Source of the DNA: Clostridiales bacterium
Lineage (GTDB): Bacteria; Bacillota; Clostridia; Christensenellales; Aristaeellaceae
Reading direction: 5' to 3'
Assembly: GCA_004554085.1 (NCBI GenBank)
Contig: SFNY01000002.1
Coordinates: 20,713-84,712 of the forward strand
DNA: 64,000 bases
Under the pieces are notes generated by a model, which saw only the letters and a list, made by a program, of their open reading frames with translations, did no database searches and had not been told where the DNA came from. Numbering within the stretch: position 1 is the first letter of the stretch; every line of letters starts with the position of its first letter. A program made the translations under genes and the position numbers. Below are positions 25,640 to 33,147 of this stretch, one piece after another.

Positions 25640-25761
25640 TCATCGCGGGCGCATTGGTGATCGCGCTGCTGATTGCCGGCACGATTCTGCGCATGCATAC
25701 CCACGATATGAGCTTTGCCGGGGCGTTCAAATCGTTCGTCTCGGATGCATTCCGGTTCTGA
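25600..25761 (+). CDS. Small single-pass membrane protein (53 residues)
   Basis: Encodes MRRRSTRATVTTLIIAGALV..., with a positively charged N-terminus and a membrane helix at about 9-29, then a short tail ending SFVSDAFRF. A purine-rich AGAGGAAG lies about 12 bases upstream. It starts inside the preceding small gene and ends 30 bases before deoD. The function is unknown. Confidence 0.6.
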   Translation: MRRRSTRATVTTLIIAGALVIALLIAGTILRMHTHDMSFAGAFKSFVSDAFRF

Positions 25762-25791
25762 TCACCCATTTCGACATACAGGAGGACGAAC

Positions 25792-26508
25792 ATGAGCAAC
25801 ATACCGACCCCCCACATCAACGCAAAGGAAGGGGACTTTGCAAGAACCGTACTGATGCCCGGCGATCCGCTGCGCGCGAAGTACATTGCCGAGCACTATC
25901 TGGAGAACGCACAGCTGGTGAACAACGTGCGCGGCGTGCAGGGCTACACGGGTGAATACAAGGGCAAGCGCGTCTCCGTGATGGCCTCCGGCATGGGCAT
26001 GCCCTCCATCGGCATCTATTCCTACGAGCTGTACAACTACTACGGCGTGGAGAACATCATCCGCGTGGGTTCCGCAGGCGCGATGAGCGACAAGCTGAAG
26101 CTGCGCGACATCGTGGCGGGCATGAGCGCCTACACCACCTCCAACTACGGCTACCAGTTCGGCTTCGACGGCACGCTGGCGCCCTGCTGCTCCTACGAGC
26201 TGCTGACCAAGGCGGTGGAGGCGGGTAAGCGCCTGGGCCAGCCCATCGTGCCCGGACCGGTGTTCTCCAGCGACTGCTTCTACGAGCAGGGCGGCTACGA
26301 GACCGCCGCCGGAAAGCTGATGAAGCTGGGCGTGCTCTGCGTGGAGATGGAGGCCTACGCGCTGTATCTGAACGCGGCGGCTGCGGGCAAGAACGCGCTG
26401 GCGCTGCTGACCATCTCGGACAGCATCGTCACCGGCGAGGCGCTTCCGGCGGAGGATCGCCAGAATACCTTCACCAAGATGATGGAGATCGCGCTGGAGA
26501 TCGCCTGA
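25792..26508 (+). CDS. deoD: Purine-nucleoside phosphorylase DeoD
   Basis: The 238-residue protein matches the hexameric NP-I family. Seen are PTPHINAKEGDFARTVLMPGDPLRAKYIA at the N-terminus, SGMGMPSIGIYSYEL, VGSAGAM, VEMEAYALY and SDSIVTGEALPAEDRQNTF with the general-acid aspartate. It splits purine (deoxy)nucleosides into base and (deoxy)ribose-1-phosphate for salvage in the cytoplasm. An AGGAGG site precedes the ATG. A hairpin follows the stop. Confidence 0.95.
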   Translation: MSNIPTPHINAKEGDFARTVLMPGDPLRAKYIAEHYLENAQLVNNVRGVQGYTGEYKGKRVSVMASGMGMPSIGIYSYELYNYYGVENIIRVGSAGAMSDKLKLRDIVAGMSAYTTSNYGYQFGFDGTLAPCCSYELLTKAVEAGKRLGQPIVPGPVFSSDCFYEQGGYETAAGKLMKLGVLCVEMEAYALYLNAAAAGKNALALLTISDSIVTGEALPAEDRQNTFTKMMEIALEIA

Positions 26509-26527
26509 TCGATTCAAAACTTTTGCG

Positions 26528-26555
26528 AGGGGTGCAAACGCTGGTTTGCGCCCCT
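26528..26555 (+). terminator. Hairpin after deoD
   Basis: A 12-bp stem with one G-U pair (26528-26539 with 26544-26555) and a four-base loop lies 20 bases past deoD. The downstream T tract is weak. Confidence 0.55.
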
Positions 26556-26609
26556 GCGCTTTGTGTGGGATTGTGAAGAAAGTTCCTTTCACATTTCCGA
26601 TAAGTTTGC

Positions 26610-26638
26610 TTGCATATTTTTCACATTCGTCGTATAAT
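26610..26638 (+). promoter_or_regulatory. Promoter for patB
   Basis: TTGCAT (26610-26615), a 17-base spacer and TATAAT (26633-26638) stand 31 bases before the patB start. Confidence 0.75.
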
Positions 26639-26668
26639 AGAGCGTATGAGTTTTTAGGAGGCTGGGCT

Positions 26669-27856
26669 ATGAACAGCTTTTATCGTCAATATCTGGATGC
26701 AGAGGTGGATCGCAGGGGCACGAACTGCGAGAAGTGGGATCGCTGCGGGGAGTATTTTGGCCGCGAAAACCTGCTGCCCATGTGGGTGGCGGACATGGAC
26801 TTCCGCACCGCGCCCGCAATTGCCGAGGCCATTGCAAAGCGCGCGGAGCACGCGATCTATGGTTATACGGAGAATTCGGCCGAGGAAAAGCGGGCGGAGC
26901 AGGGCTGGCTGAAGCGCCGCTACGGTCTGGAGGTGGATTCCGACTGGATCCTCTACAGCCCGGGCGTGGTGGACAGCATCTATTTCTGCGTGCGCGCGCT
27001 GACGGAGGCGGGCGATCAGGTCGTGATTCAGCCGCCGGTGTACGGTCCGTTCTTCCGCGCGGTGCGCCTGTTTGATCGCACGCTGGTGGAGAATCCGCTG
27101 CTGCGCACGGAGCGCGGCTGGGAGATGGACTACGATCTGCTGGAGAAGCAGTTTGCCGACGGCGCGAAGCTGATGATCCTCTGCAACCCCCACAACCCGG
27201 TGGGGCGCGTCTGGCGGCGCGATGAGCTTCAGCGCCTGGTGGATCTGGCGGCGCGCTATGGCGTGATCGTTGTCTCGGACGAGATTCACGCGGACTTCAA
27301 CCTGGGCGCAACGCCCCACACCCGCATTCTGAGCCTTGCGCACAGCGAGAACTGCGTGATGCTCACCTCGGCCACCAAGTCCTTCAACCTGGCTGGCCTG
27401 CGCCAGTCCTCCGCGATCATCCCGAACGCGGAGCTGCGCGAGAAGGTCAAGGCGGAAATCACCCGCGCCCACACGGGCACGCCGAACATCTTCGGCGCCA
27501 TCGCCCAGACCGCCGCCTACAACTGCGGCGACGAGTGGATGGACGCGGTGGTGGAGTACATCCGGGAGAACCGGGACTTCGCCGTGGACTTCATCCGCAG
27601 CCGCATCCCGCAGATTCACTGCGAGCCCCAGGAGGGCAGCTACCTGATGTGGCTGGACTGCCGGGAGGTTGGCGTGTCCCACGAGGAATTCTTCCGCAGG
27701 CTGGTGCAGGACGCGGGCGTGGCGCTGAACAGCGGCATGGACTACGGCGGGGAGGTCGGTCGCGGCTACTTCCGCTTCAATCTCGCAACGCGTCGGGCGA
27801 ATGTGGAGCTGGCGCTTCAGAAAATTGAGAAAATGGTACGGAGCATGAACGCGTGA
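26669..27856 (+). CDS. PatB/MalY-type cystathionine beta-lyase (PLP aminotransferase fold)
   Basis: The 395-residue fold-type I PLP enzyme has PMWVADMDFRTAPAI, the YSPGVVDSI segment, CNPHNPVGRVW, SDEIHADF and the PLP lysine K237 in TSATKSFNLAGLR. This pattern is the MalY/PatB group of C-S beta-lyases, which cleave cystathionine or cysteine to pyruvate, ammonia and a thiol. AGGAGG precedes ATG 26669; the frame extends upstream into the promoter. The stop overlaps the next gene as GTGA. Confidence 0.9.
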   Translation: MNSFYRQYLDAEVDRRGTNCEKWDRCGEYFGRENLLPMWVADMDFRTAPAIAEAIAKRAEHAIYGYTENSAEEKRAEQGWLKRRYGLEVDSDWILYSPGVVDSIYFCVRALTEAGDQVVIQPPVYGPFFRAVRLFDRTLVENPLLRTERGWEMDYDLLEKQFADGAKLMILCNPHNPVGRVWRRDELQRLVDLAARYGVIVVSDEIHADFNLGATPHTRILSLAHSENCVMLTSATKSFNLAGLRQSSAIIPNAELREKVKAEITRAHTGTPNIFGAIAQTAAYNCGDEWMDAVVEYIRENRDFAVDFIRSRIPQIHCEPQEGSYLMWLDCREVGVSHEEFFRRLVQDAGVALNSGMDYGGEVGRGYFRFNLATRRANVELALQKIEKMVRSMNA

Positions 27857-28452
27857 TTAGTTTCAAGAACCTGTTTAAGAAGCCGGACAAGTGGATTTCG
27901 GTGGACGTGGAGCTGGACGGCAATCGCCCGAGCCGCATCATCCAGCTGTCCTATCTCATCATCGAGGGGCGCAAGGTGCGCGGCAAGAACTTCTACTTCG
28001 CCGCAAAGAGCATCAACCGCTACGCCCGCAAGGTGCACGGCCTGGGCGTGTATGAGCTGCGCAAGCTCTCGGGCGGCGACGTGTTCGCCTATCACGCGGA
28101 TGAAATCTACCGCGATTTTCAGGACTGCAAGCTGGTGATCGGCCACGACGTGGGCGGCGACCTGCGCTACATCCGCAGTGAATTCGCCCGCATCGGCGTG
28201 AAATTCCCGGATTATCCCATCTTCTGCACGCTGAAGCACTACACCGAGGAGGCCCACATCCCCCTCAAGCAGAACCCGAAGGTGCTCAAGCCCCCGAAGC
28301 TGGAGGAGCTCTGCCAGCACTTCGGACTCTCCCAGAATTTCATCTCCGCCAAGTGCCAGAAGTGGTACGGCGGAGGCGACCACGCCCACGACGCCCGCTT
28401 TGACGCGGCGGCTGCCTATCTTTGCATGTTGGTGGGCGAAAAGATGGCCTGA
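27853..28452 (+). CDS. DEDDh-type 3'-5' exonuclease
   Basis: The 199-residue protein shows the DnaQ-like exonuclease pattern: D18-x-E20 in SVDVELDG (motif I), VIGHDVGGDLRYI (motif II) and HAHDARFDAAAAY (motif III with histidine and aspartate). It may trim DNA or RNA 3' ends; the substrate is not visible. It starts with GTG and is translationally coupled to patB. Confidence 0.8.
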   Translation: MISFKNLFKKPDKWISVDVELDGNRPSRIIQLSYLIIEGRKVRGKNFYFAAKSINRYARKVHGLGVYELRKLSGGDVFAYHADEIYRDFQDCKLVIGHDVGGDLRYIRSEFARIGVKFPDYPIFCTLKHYTEEAHIPLKQNPKVLKPPKLEELCQHFGLSQNFISAKCQKWYGGGDHAHDARFDAAAAYLCMLVGEKMA

Positions 28453-28494
28453 ACGGCCCAAAACGAACAATTCAATGAAATCGCAGTTCAATTC

Positions 28495-28520
28495 ATAGCA
28501 CAGAAGCAATTCTGTGCTAT
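28495..28520 (+). promoter_or_regulatory. Perfect 11-bp hairpin with GCAA tetraloop
   Basis: ATAGCACAGAA (28495-28505) and TTCTGTGCTAT (28510-28520) flank a GCAA (GNRA) loop. Its 3' arm contributes the start of a TATAAT motif (28518-28523) and runs into the first 68-bp repeat. It may act as a terminator-like element for the exonuclease gene or as a regulatory site. Confidence 0.5.
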
Positions 28521-28651
28521 AATGTTGATTAGGCAAGCCGGAGGCTTGGCCGGGTCGCTCACGCTTGCGGGAGCGACAATCAAGCTATAATGTTGATTAG
28601 GCAAGCCGGAGGCTTGGCCGGGTCGCTCACGCTTGCGGGAGCGACAATCAA
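28516..28651. repeat. Two exact tandem copies of a 68-bp unit
   Basis: Bases 28516-28583 and 28584-28651 are identical. Each unit carries a TATAAT motif, a small hairpin (AAGCC-GGA-GGCTT) and a 7-bp hairpin (GTCGCTC...GAGCGAC). The repeat lies in the 261-bp gap between the exonuclease and the PrsA-like gene. It contains no convincing coding frame. Confidence 0.9.
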
Positions 28652-28713
28652 GCGATAACTCTATTATACTATGTCCCCATACACGGGAAATCGCAATATC
28701 CGGAGGATGAGAA

Positions 28714-29982
28714 ATGGCAAATCGATACAGAAACAGGCGGATACGCCTGATGTGCATTGTACTGGCCTGCACCACGCTGCTGGGCTGCGTCTGGGGCGTG
28801 ATCGGAACGGTGCGTTCGACGCAGCTGAGCCGGGAGCTTGCGGCCATGCGGCTGCTGGCGGAGGAGAACGGCGATCAGAGCCCGTCCTTTGCAAACGCCT
28901 ACGATCCCGATGCCATCGCGGCGGAGTTCGACGGCGGCGTGGTAACGGTTGGCGAGGCGGCGGAGGAATATGAGCTGATCGCGTCCTACTACGAGATGCT
29001 GGGCATGAACATCTCGGAGTACGCCGAGAGCACCAAGCAGGAGATTCTCAACGGCCTGGTGGAGGGGAAGCTGCTGGAGATCAAGGCGAAGGAGTTCGGC
29101 GTGTACGAGCTCAGCGACGCGCGCCGCGCGGAGCTGGAGGCGCAGGTGCGCGCGGAGTACGAGGACAACCTGAACTACTACATGGCCTTCCGCTACGAGG
29201 AGGGCAAGTCCGAGGACGAGGTGCGCAGCGAAACCGAGGCCTATCTGAACGAGAACGGCCTGTCCTACGCGGAGATGCTCGCCTCCGCCGAGCAGGAGGC
29301 CTGGCGCGACAGCCTGTACGAATACGTGACCGCCGATATGACCCTCAGCGACGAGCAGCTGCGCGCGTTCTACGACGAGCAGCTCACCAGCATGGAGCTG
29401 ACCTACTCCGCGAGCTACGACGAGTACGAGGCCGATTGCGACGCGGGTCGCACGGTGGTGTGGAACCCGGAGGGCGTGCGCGTGGTGCAGGCGATCCTGA
29501 TCGACTTCGACGCGGAGCAGGCCGAGCAGTACGCCAATCTCCAGGCGGAGCTGTCTGCAGGCGATTCCTCGAACATGGATCAGATCGAGGCGCTGTACCA
29601 GAGCCTCACGCCCCGCGCCCAGGAGGCGCTCAGCCGCGCGCAGCAGGGCGAGGACTTCGAGGCGCTGATGTCGGAGTACGGCGGCACGGGAGAAGCGGGT
29701 ATCCGCATCTCGGCCAGGAGCAGCATGTACGGAGACGCGGTGCGCGACGCGGCCATGGCGCTGACCAGCGTCGGCGATCTCTCCGGCCTGGTGGAGTGCG
29801 ACGAGGGGATCTGCATTCTGCGCTATGCGGGCGACATTGCGCCCGGCGCGGTGCCCTTCGAGGAGGTCAAGGAAAGCCTGCGCGCCAACTACGAGGAGGA
29901 GATCAAATTCAGCCAGTATAACGCCACGATCTCCCAGTGGATGGAGGCGGCGAACATCCAGTACCACACCGACCGCTTCTAA
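28714..29982 (+). CDS. PrsA/SurA-like secreted peptidyl-prolyl isomerase or foldase
   Basis: The 422-residue exported protein has a basic N-terminus and a hydrophobic segment at about 12-31 containing LLGC, which could be a lipobox with C25, so a lipoprotein anchor is possible. A SurA-like helical chaperone region follows (about 70-240, including the EYVTADMTLSDEQLRAFYDEQL linker), then a parvulin-like domain at about 255-375 (VRVVQAILIDF ... AGDIAPGAVPFEEVKESL). It probably assists folding of exported proteins outside the membrane. Signal peptidases I lie next to it on the other strand. Confidence 0.82.
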   Translation: MANRYRNRRIRLMCIVLACTTLLGCVWGVIGTVRSTQLSRELAAMRLLAEENGDQSPSFANAYDPDAIAAEFDGGVVTVGEAAEEYELIASYYEMLGMNISEYAESTKQEILNGLVEGKLLEIKAKEFGVYELSDARRAELEAQVRAEYEDNLNYYMAFRYEEGKSEDEVRSETEAYLNENGLSYAEMLASAEQEAWRDSLYEYVTADMTLSDEQLRAFYDEQLTSMELTYSASYDEYEADCDAGRTVVWNPEGVRVVQAILIDFDAEQAEQYANLQAELSAGDSSNMDQIEALYQSLTPRAQEALSRAQQGEDFEALMSEYGGTGEAGIRISARSSMYGDAVRDAAMALTSVGDLSGLVECDEGICILRYAGDIAPGAVPFEEVKESLRANYEEEIKFSQYNATISQWMEAANIQYHTDRF

Positions 29983-29995
29983 GGAAAAATGAGCG

Positions 29996-30034
29996 AACCC
30001 CTGTGCAGTTCATGTGAATTGCACAGGGGTTTTT
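29996..30034 (+). terminator. Strong terminator after the PrsA-like gene
   Basis: AACCCCTGTGCA (29996-30007) pairs with TGCACAGGGGTT (30020-30031) and is followed by TTTTT. It also closes the convergent minus-strand gene ending at 30055. Confidence 0.88.
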
Positions 30035-30054
30035 CGATGATGAAATGTGCGTCC

Positions 30055-31566
30055 TCAGTCCAGCCAGTCGATGCTCTGGTTCACGTAGTCGCCGATGTTG
30101 AACACCCAGTCGGTCAGGAACTTCTCCCAGCTACCGCCGCTGGTCTCGTCCAGGCAGCGCACCAGATCCATCTCACTCAGCACGTCCGTCCGAAGGCCAA
30201 GTTCGTAGAATGCGCGCAGACCCTCGATCAGCCCGTTGCGCCCCATGGCGGTGCGCAGCTCATGGAACACCGCCGCGCCCCGGTCGCGCACCACGATGTC
30301 GTATTCATTGGAGCTGAACAGCGAAGCGTCGCTGGTGACCACCAGTCCGCCGGGGATGGTGAGCTGCAGCGCGGGAACCACGTTCTTGTTCAGTGCAGCG
30401 AGGTAGGCGCTGTTGCCCTCGCTCTCCTCCAAAAGCAGATAGGCGAGGTATTCGGAGACCGCATCGGACAGCCATGCGTCCGAACCGGGCCGGGCGTAGG
30501 CGGAGAGTCCGAAATACTGTTGGGCAATGGCCGCGCGCAGATCATGCTCCAGCTCGTCGGATTTGAGCGCGTCCTCGCTCAGCCAGATGCAGCCGCTGTG
30601 CACCACCACCTCCGGTACGACGTCCGCCTGCACGATGTCCAGCTGCTGCACGGGGAAGGGGCCGAACCAATTCTCCAGCGTCCCGATGGTCTCCTCCGCC
30701 AGATCCAGCAGCTTGTCGGCCTTGCCCCGCAGGTTGGTGACGGCGCGAAGTTCCACGCCGGATGCGGTGGTGCGGCTGCTCTCCCGGTAGCGCAGGCCAA
30801 AGTTCAGCGCAAAGTCACGCACGTTTTCCGCCGCAACCGTCCAGCGCGTGACGTGCGTCCCGGTATCCGTCTCCGCTTGCTCCATGCCGGTGGCGCTGAG
30901 CAGGTACAGCTCCGGCAGCGCGATGGTCGCGCTGAAGTCGGCGGCGGGGGAGTGGATCCAGCGGGTGAAGCTGGTGGGGGTGCTGAGCATGAACTCGCCG
31001 TAGAGGGGATCGACGTAGGCGGGGGCAAAGTAGAAGTCGCTCAGCCGCCAGTCCAGCTCGGATATGCCCATGAAGGCGTGATTCTGCGTCAGCAGCAGGT
31101 AGTAGTTGAAGCTAAACTCGCAGCTCTCGCCGGGCTCCAGGTCGCAGGCCACCCGCAGGTAGATCTCGTCGCTGCCCTGAAAGCCCCAGTCGGCCGTCTC
31201 GCCGTCCACCAGCACGCCCTGCAGGTCGATGCCGCCGGGAAGATAGCCCGCCGGGAAGGCCTCGGCCCACTGCCCGTCGTCGTACATCAGCGCGCTCTGC
31301 CGGCGGAACAGGTTGCCCGGCGCATAGAACACCACCCGATCCAGATGGATGCCGGAGTCGTTCAGATAGACAAGGCGCTGCGACACGCGCAGCGCTTGTT
31401 CTTCTCCGAGGTATTCCATTGTAAGGCTGTACTGATTCCGTTCCGACGGCTCCGCCTCCTCGGCGTAGGCGATGCTGATGACGGCGGACACGATGGCGCC
31501 GCCGGCCAGCAGGATCGCCAGTGCGATGGCAATGATGCGCACGAGGCGCTGCTGTTTCTTCCTCAT
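30055..31566 (-). CDS. M1-peptidase-like membrane protein with lost zinc site (pseudoenzyme)
   Basis: The 503-residue protein has an N-terminal signal anchor (about 10-35), a beta-rich domain (about 40-260) and a C-terminal helical domain with the gluzincin M1 pattern. Where active enzymes have HExxH-x18-E, it has A345-A346-x-x-Q349 and D368 at exactly the x18 position: L343-RAAIAQQYFG, then WLSD in WLSDAVSEY. The fold is kept but both histidines and both glutamates are replaced, so aminopeptidase activity is very unlikely. It may bind peptides or partners outside the cell. The stop faces a strong terminator; lepB lies 15 bases upstream. Confidence 0.78.
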   Translation of the reverse strand: MRKKQQRLVRIIAIALAILLAGGAIVSAVISIAYAEEAEPSERNQYSLTMEYLGEEQALRVSQRLVYLNDSGIHLDRVVFYAPGNLFRRQSALMYDDGQWAEAFPAGYLPGGIDLQGVLVDGETADWGFQGSDEIYLRVACDLEPGESCEFSFNYYLLLTQNHAFMGISELDWRLSDFYFAPAYVDPLYGEFMLSTPTSFTRWIHSPAADFSATIALPELYLLSATGMEQAETDTGTHVTRWTVAAENVRDFALNFGLRYRESSRTTASGVELRAVTNLRGKADKLLDLAEETIGTLENWFGPFPVQQLDIVQADVVPEVVVHSGCIWLSEDALKSDELEHDLRAAIAQQYFGLSAYARPGSDAWLSDAVSEYLAYLLLEESEGNSAYLAALNKNVVPALQLTIPGGLVVTSDASLFSSNEYDIVVRDRGAAVFHELRTAMGRNGLIEGLRAFYELGLRTDVLSEMDLVRCLDETSGGSWEKFLTDWVFNIGDYVNQSIDWLD

Positions 31567-31581
31567 TCCATGCTCCTTTGC

Positions 31582-32298
31582 TTACTCGGGAACGCGAATG
31601 GAGCTCAGTGGCCATACGACGCACTGCACCTTGCCCACGATCATGTCCTCGGTGATGGGGCCGACGTCGCCGTTGGGGGTGCTGTCGTTCCAGTCGCGGG
31701 AGTCGTGGCTGTTGTAGCGGTTGTCGCCGACCACGAAGTACTCGTTCTCGCCCAGGGTGTAGGCCTCGTAATCGTCCGAGGAGCCCAGCGGGAAGTAGAG
31801 GGAGTAGCGCTCGTCCAGCATCTCGTCCACGGTCACGGTCTCGCCGCTGTCGTCGGTGGTCTGATACACCACGTGGGTCACGCCGCACGTGCGGTAGATC
31901 GTGTCGCCGGGCACGGCCACGGCGCGCTTGACAAAGTTGGTGATGCCCCGGTTCGGGTAGCGGCAGATCACGATGTCGCCGCGCTCTACGCCGTTGAGCC
32001 GCACGTCCGGGATGGTGACGAACAGGCGCTCGTTGTTCAGCAGCGTGGAGTACATGGAGTCGCCGTCCACGCGGATGATCTGGAACAGGAAGCTGCGAAT
32101 GAAGAACACCACCATCAGCGCTGCGGCCAGGGACACGATCCACTCCCGCAGTTCCTTCTTCCAGCTCTTCTTCGGTTTCCGGGGCGCATTTTCCGCCTCG
32201 GGAACCGTCTCGTTCACCACTTCCTCCACGGAGGGGCGGGCCTTCTCCGCATCGGCGGACTGTTCCTGCTGGAACTTGTTGTCATCCTGCATATCCAT
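31582..32298 (-). CDS. lepB: Signal peptidase I (first copy)
   Basis: The 238-residue S26 signal peptidase has a cytoplasmic acidic N-terminus (about 1-48), one membrane helix (about 53-73), the nucleophile S81 in GDSMYSTL, the general base K124 in NFVKRAVAVPGD, and the GDNRYNSHDSRDW box. It cleaves signal peptides of exported proteins at the outer face of the membrane. It is followed by the M1-like pseudoenzyme and preceded, after a 54-base gap, by a second, shorter signal peptidase. Confidence 0.95.
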   Translation of the reverse strand: MDMQDDNKFQQEQSADAEKARPSVEEVVNETVPEAENAPRKPKKSWKKELREWIVSLAAALMVVFFIRSFLFQIIRVDGDSMYSTLLNNERLFVTIPDVRLNGVERGDIVICRYPNRGITNFVKRAVAVPGDTIYRTCGVTHVVYQTTDDSGETVTVDEMLDERYSLYFPLGSSDDYEAYTLGENEYFVVGDNRYNSHDSRDWNDSTPNGDVGPITEDMIVGKVQCVVWPLSSIRVPE

Positions 32299-32352
32299 GT
32301 ACCTCGTTTCTCATTCAATCTGATTGATAAACCGGAATTCTCCGGAGGTTTT

Positions 32353-32895
32353 CTATTCAACGCCGTGCAGCGGCCAGACGCACAGCCGCACGCGCCCGAG
32401 GATGTCCTCCGCACCGATGGGCCCCATGTCCGCCGCGCGGCTGTCGTAGCTCTCGCAGCGGTTGTCGCCCAGCACCAGATACTCATTTTCGCCCAGCGAT
32501 ACGCTGTAATCCTCCGCGATGCTGAACACATAGGGCTCAGGAATCGCCGCGCCGTCGATCCAGGTTTTGCCGTCGCGGAGCTCCACCGTCTCGCCAGGAA
32601 GACCGATCACCCGTTTGACGTAAGTATCCACCCGGCCCGGGAAGCGGCACTCCACCACGTCGCCGCGCACAGGCCTTGCGCCGAAGCGGTAGTCGAAGCT
32701 GGTGACCAGCGCGATCTCGCCGCTGCAAAGGGTATCCTGCATGGAGCCGCCCTCGATGCGCACCAGATGGAACACGAACAGCCGCAGCAGCACGCAGACC
32801 AGCGCAACGGCGGCAATCCATACCACAGCCCGCAGCGGATTCCTTCGCATCAGGCGCGACGTGCGCTTTCTCCGGCGCACGGTGCGTGCGCTCAT
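32353..32895 (-). CDS. Signal peptidase I (second, short copy)
   Basis: The 180-residue paralogue has a very basic N-terminus, a membrane helix at about 22-44, S51 in GGSMQDTL, K94 in TYVKRVIGLPGE and the GDNRCESYDSR box. All catalytic residues are present. It differs strongly from its neighbour outside these boxes, which suggests a distinct substrate range rather than a recent duplication. ATG 32895 overlaps the DUF951 stop. Confidence 0.94.
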   Translation of the reverse strand: MSARTVRRRKRTSRLMRRNPLRAVVWIAAVALVCVLLRLFVFHLVRIEGGSMQDTLCSGEIALVTSFDYRFGARPVRGDVVECRFPGRVDTYVKRVIGLPGETVELRDGKTWIDGAAIPEPYVFSIAEDYSVSLGENEYLVLGDNRCESYDSRAADMGPIGAEDILGRVRLCVWPLHGVE

Positions 32896-33089
32896 GCCTC
32901 GGCTTCGGCGGCGGATTCCACGATCTTCTTCATCCGCTTTTCAAAGGTGGGGCGATCCAGCATCACGATGCGGCTGCACTTCTCGCACCTCATCTTCACG
33001 TCCGCGCCCACGTAGGTGATTCGCCACAGGTCGTTTCCGCAGGGATGCGCCTTGCGCATCTTCACCAGGTCGCCGATGTTGAGCAGCAT
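32892..33089 (-). CDS. DUF951 family protein
   Basis: The 65-residue protein (MLLNIGDLVKMRKAHPCGNDLW..., then MRCEKCSRIVMLDRPTFEKRMKKI) matches DUF951, a small family widely conserved in Bacillota. A CEKC pair plus an upstream cysteine could bind a metal. The function is unknown. GGAGGGATT precedes the start, and it is translationally coupled to the short signal peptidase. Confidence 0.88.
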   Translation of the reverse strand: MLLNIGDLVKMRKAHPCGNDLWRITYVGADVKMRCEKCSRIVMLDRPTFEKRMKKIVESAAEAEA

Positions 33090-33147
33090 GGAATCCCTCC
33101 CTCATGGTATCGCTTCATTATATCGCCACAATGTTAAATTACGTGGT

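Noticed and set aside
28516..28651. Possible CRISPR array
   Set aside because: Only two directly abutting identical 68-bp units without spacers.
28488..28847. A 119-codon minus frame covering the tandem repeat
   Set aside because: It is formed by the repeat itself, lacks a ribosome site and overlaps the PrsA-like start.
29989..33015. A 1008-codon open frame on the plus strand
   Set aside because: It lies antisense to four well-supported minus-strand genes (M1-like protein, two signal peptidases, DUF951). Its product is rich in His, Ala, Gln and Val with no domain; it reflects codon bias in GC-rich DNA.
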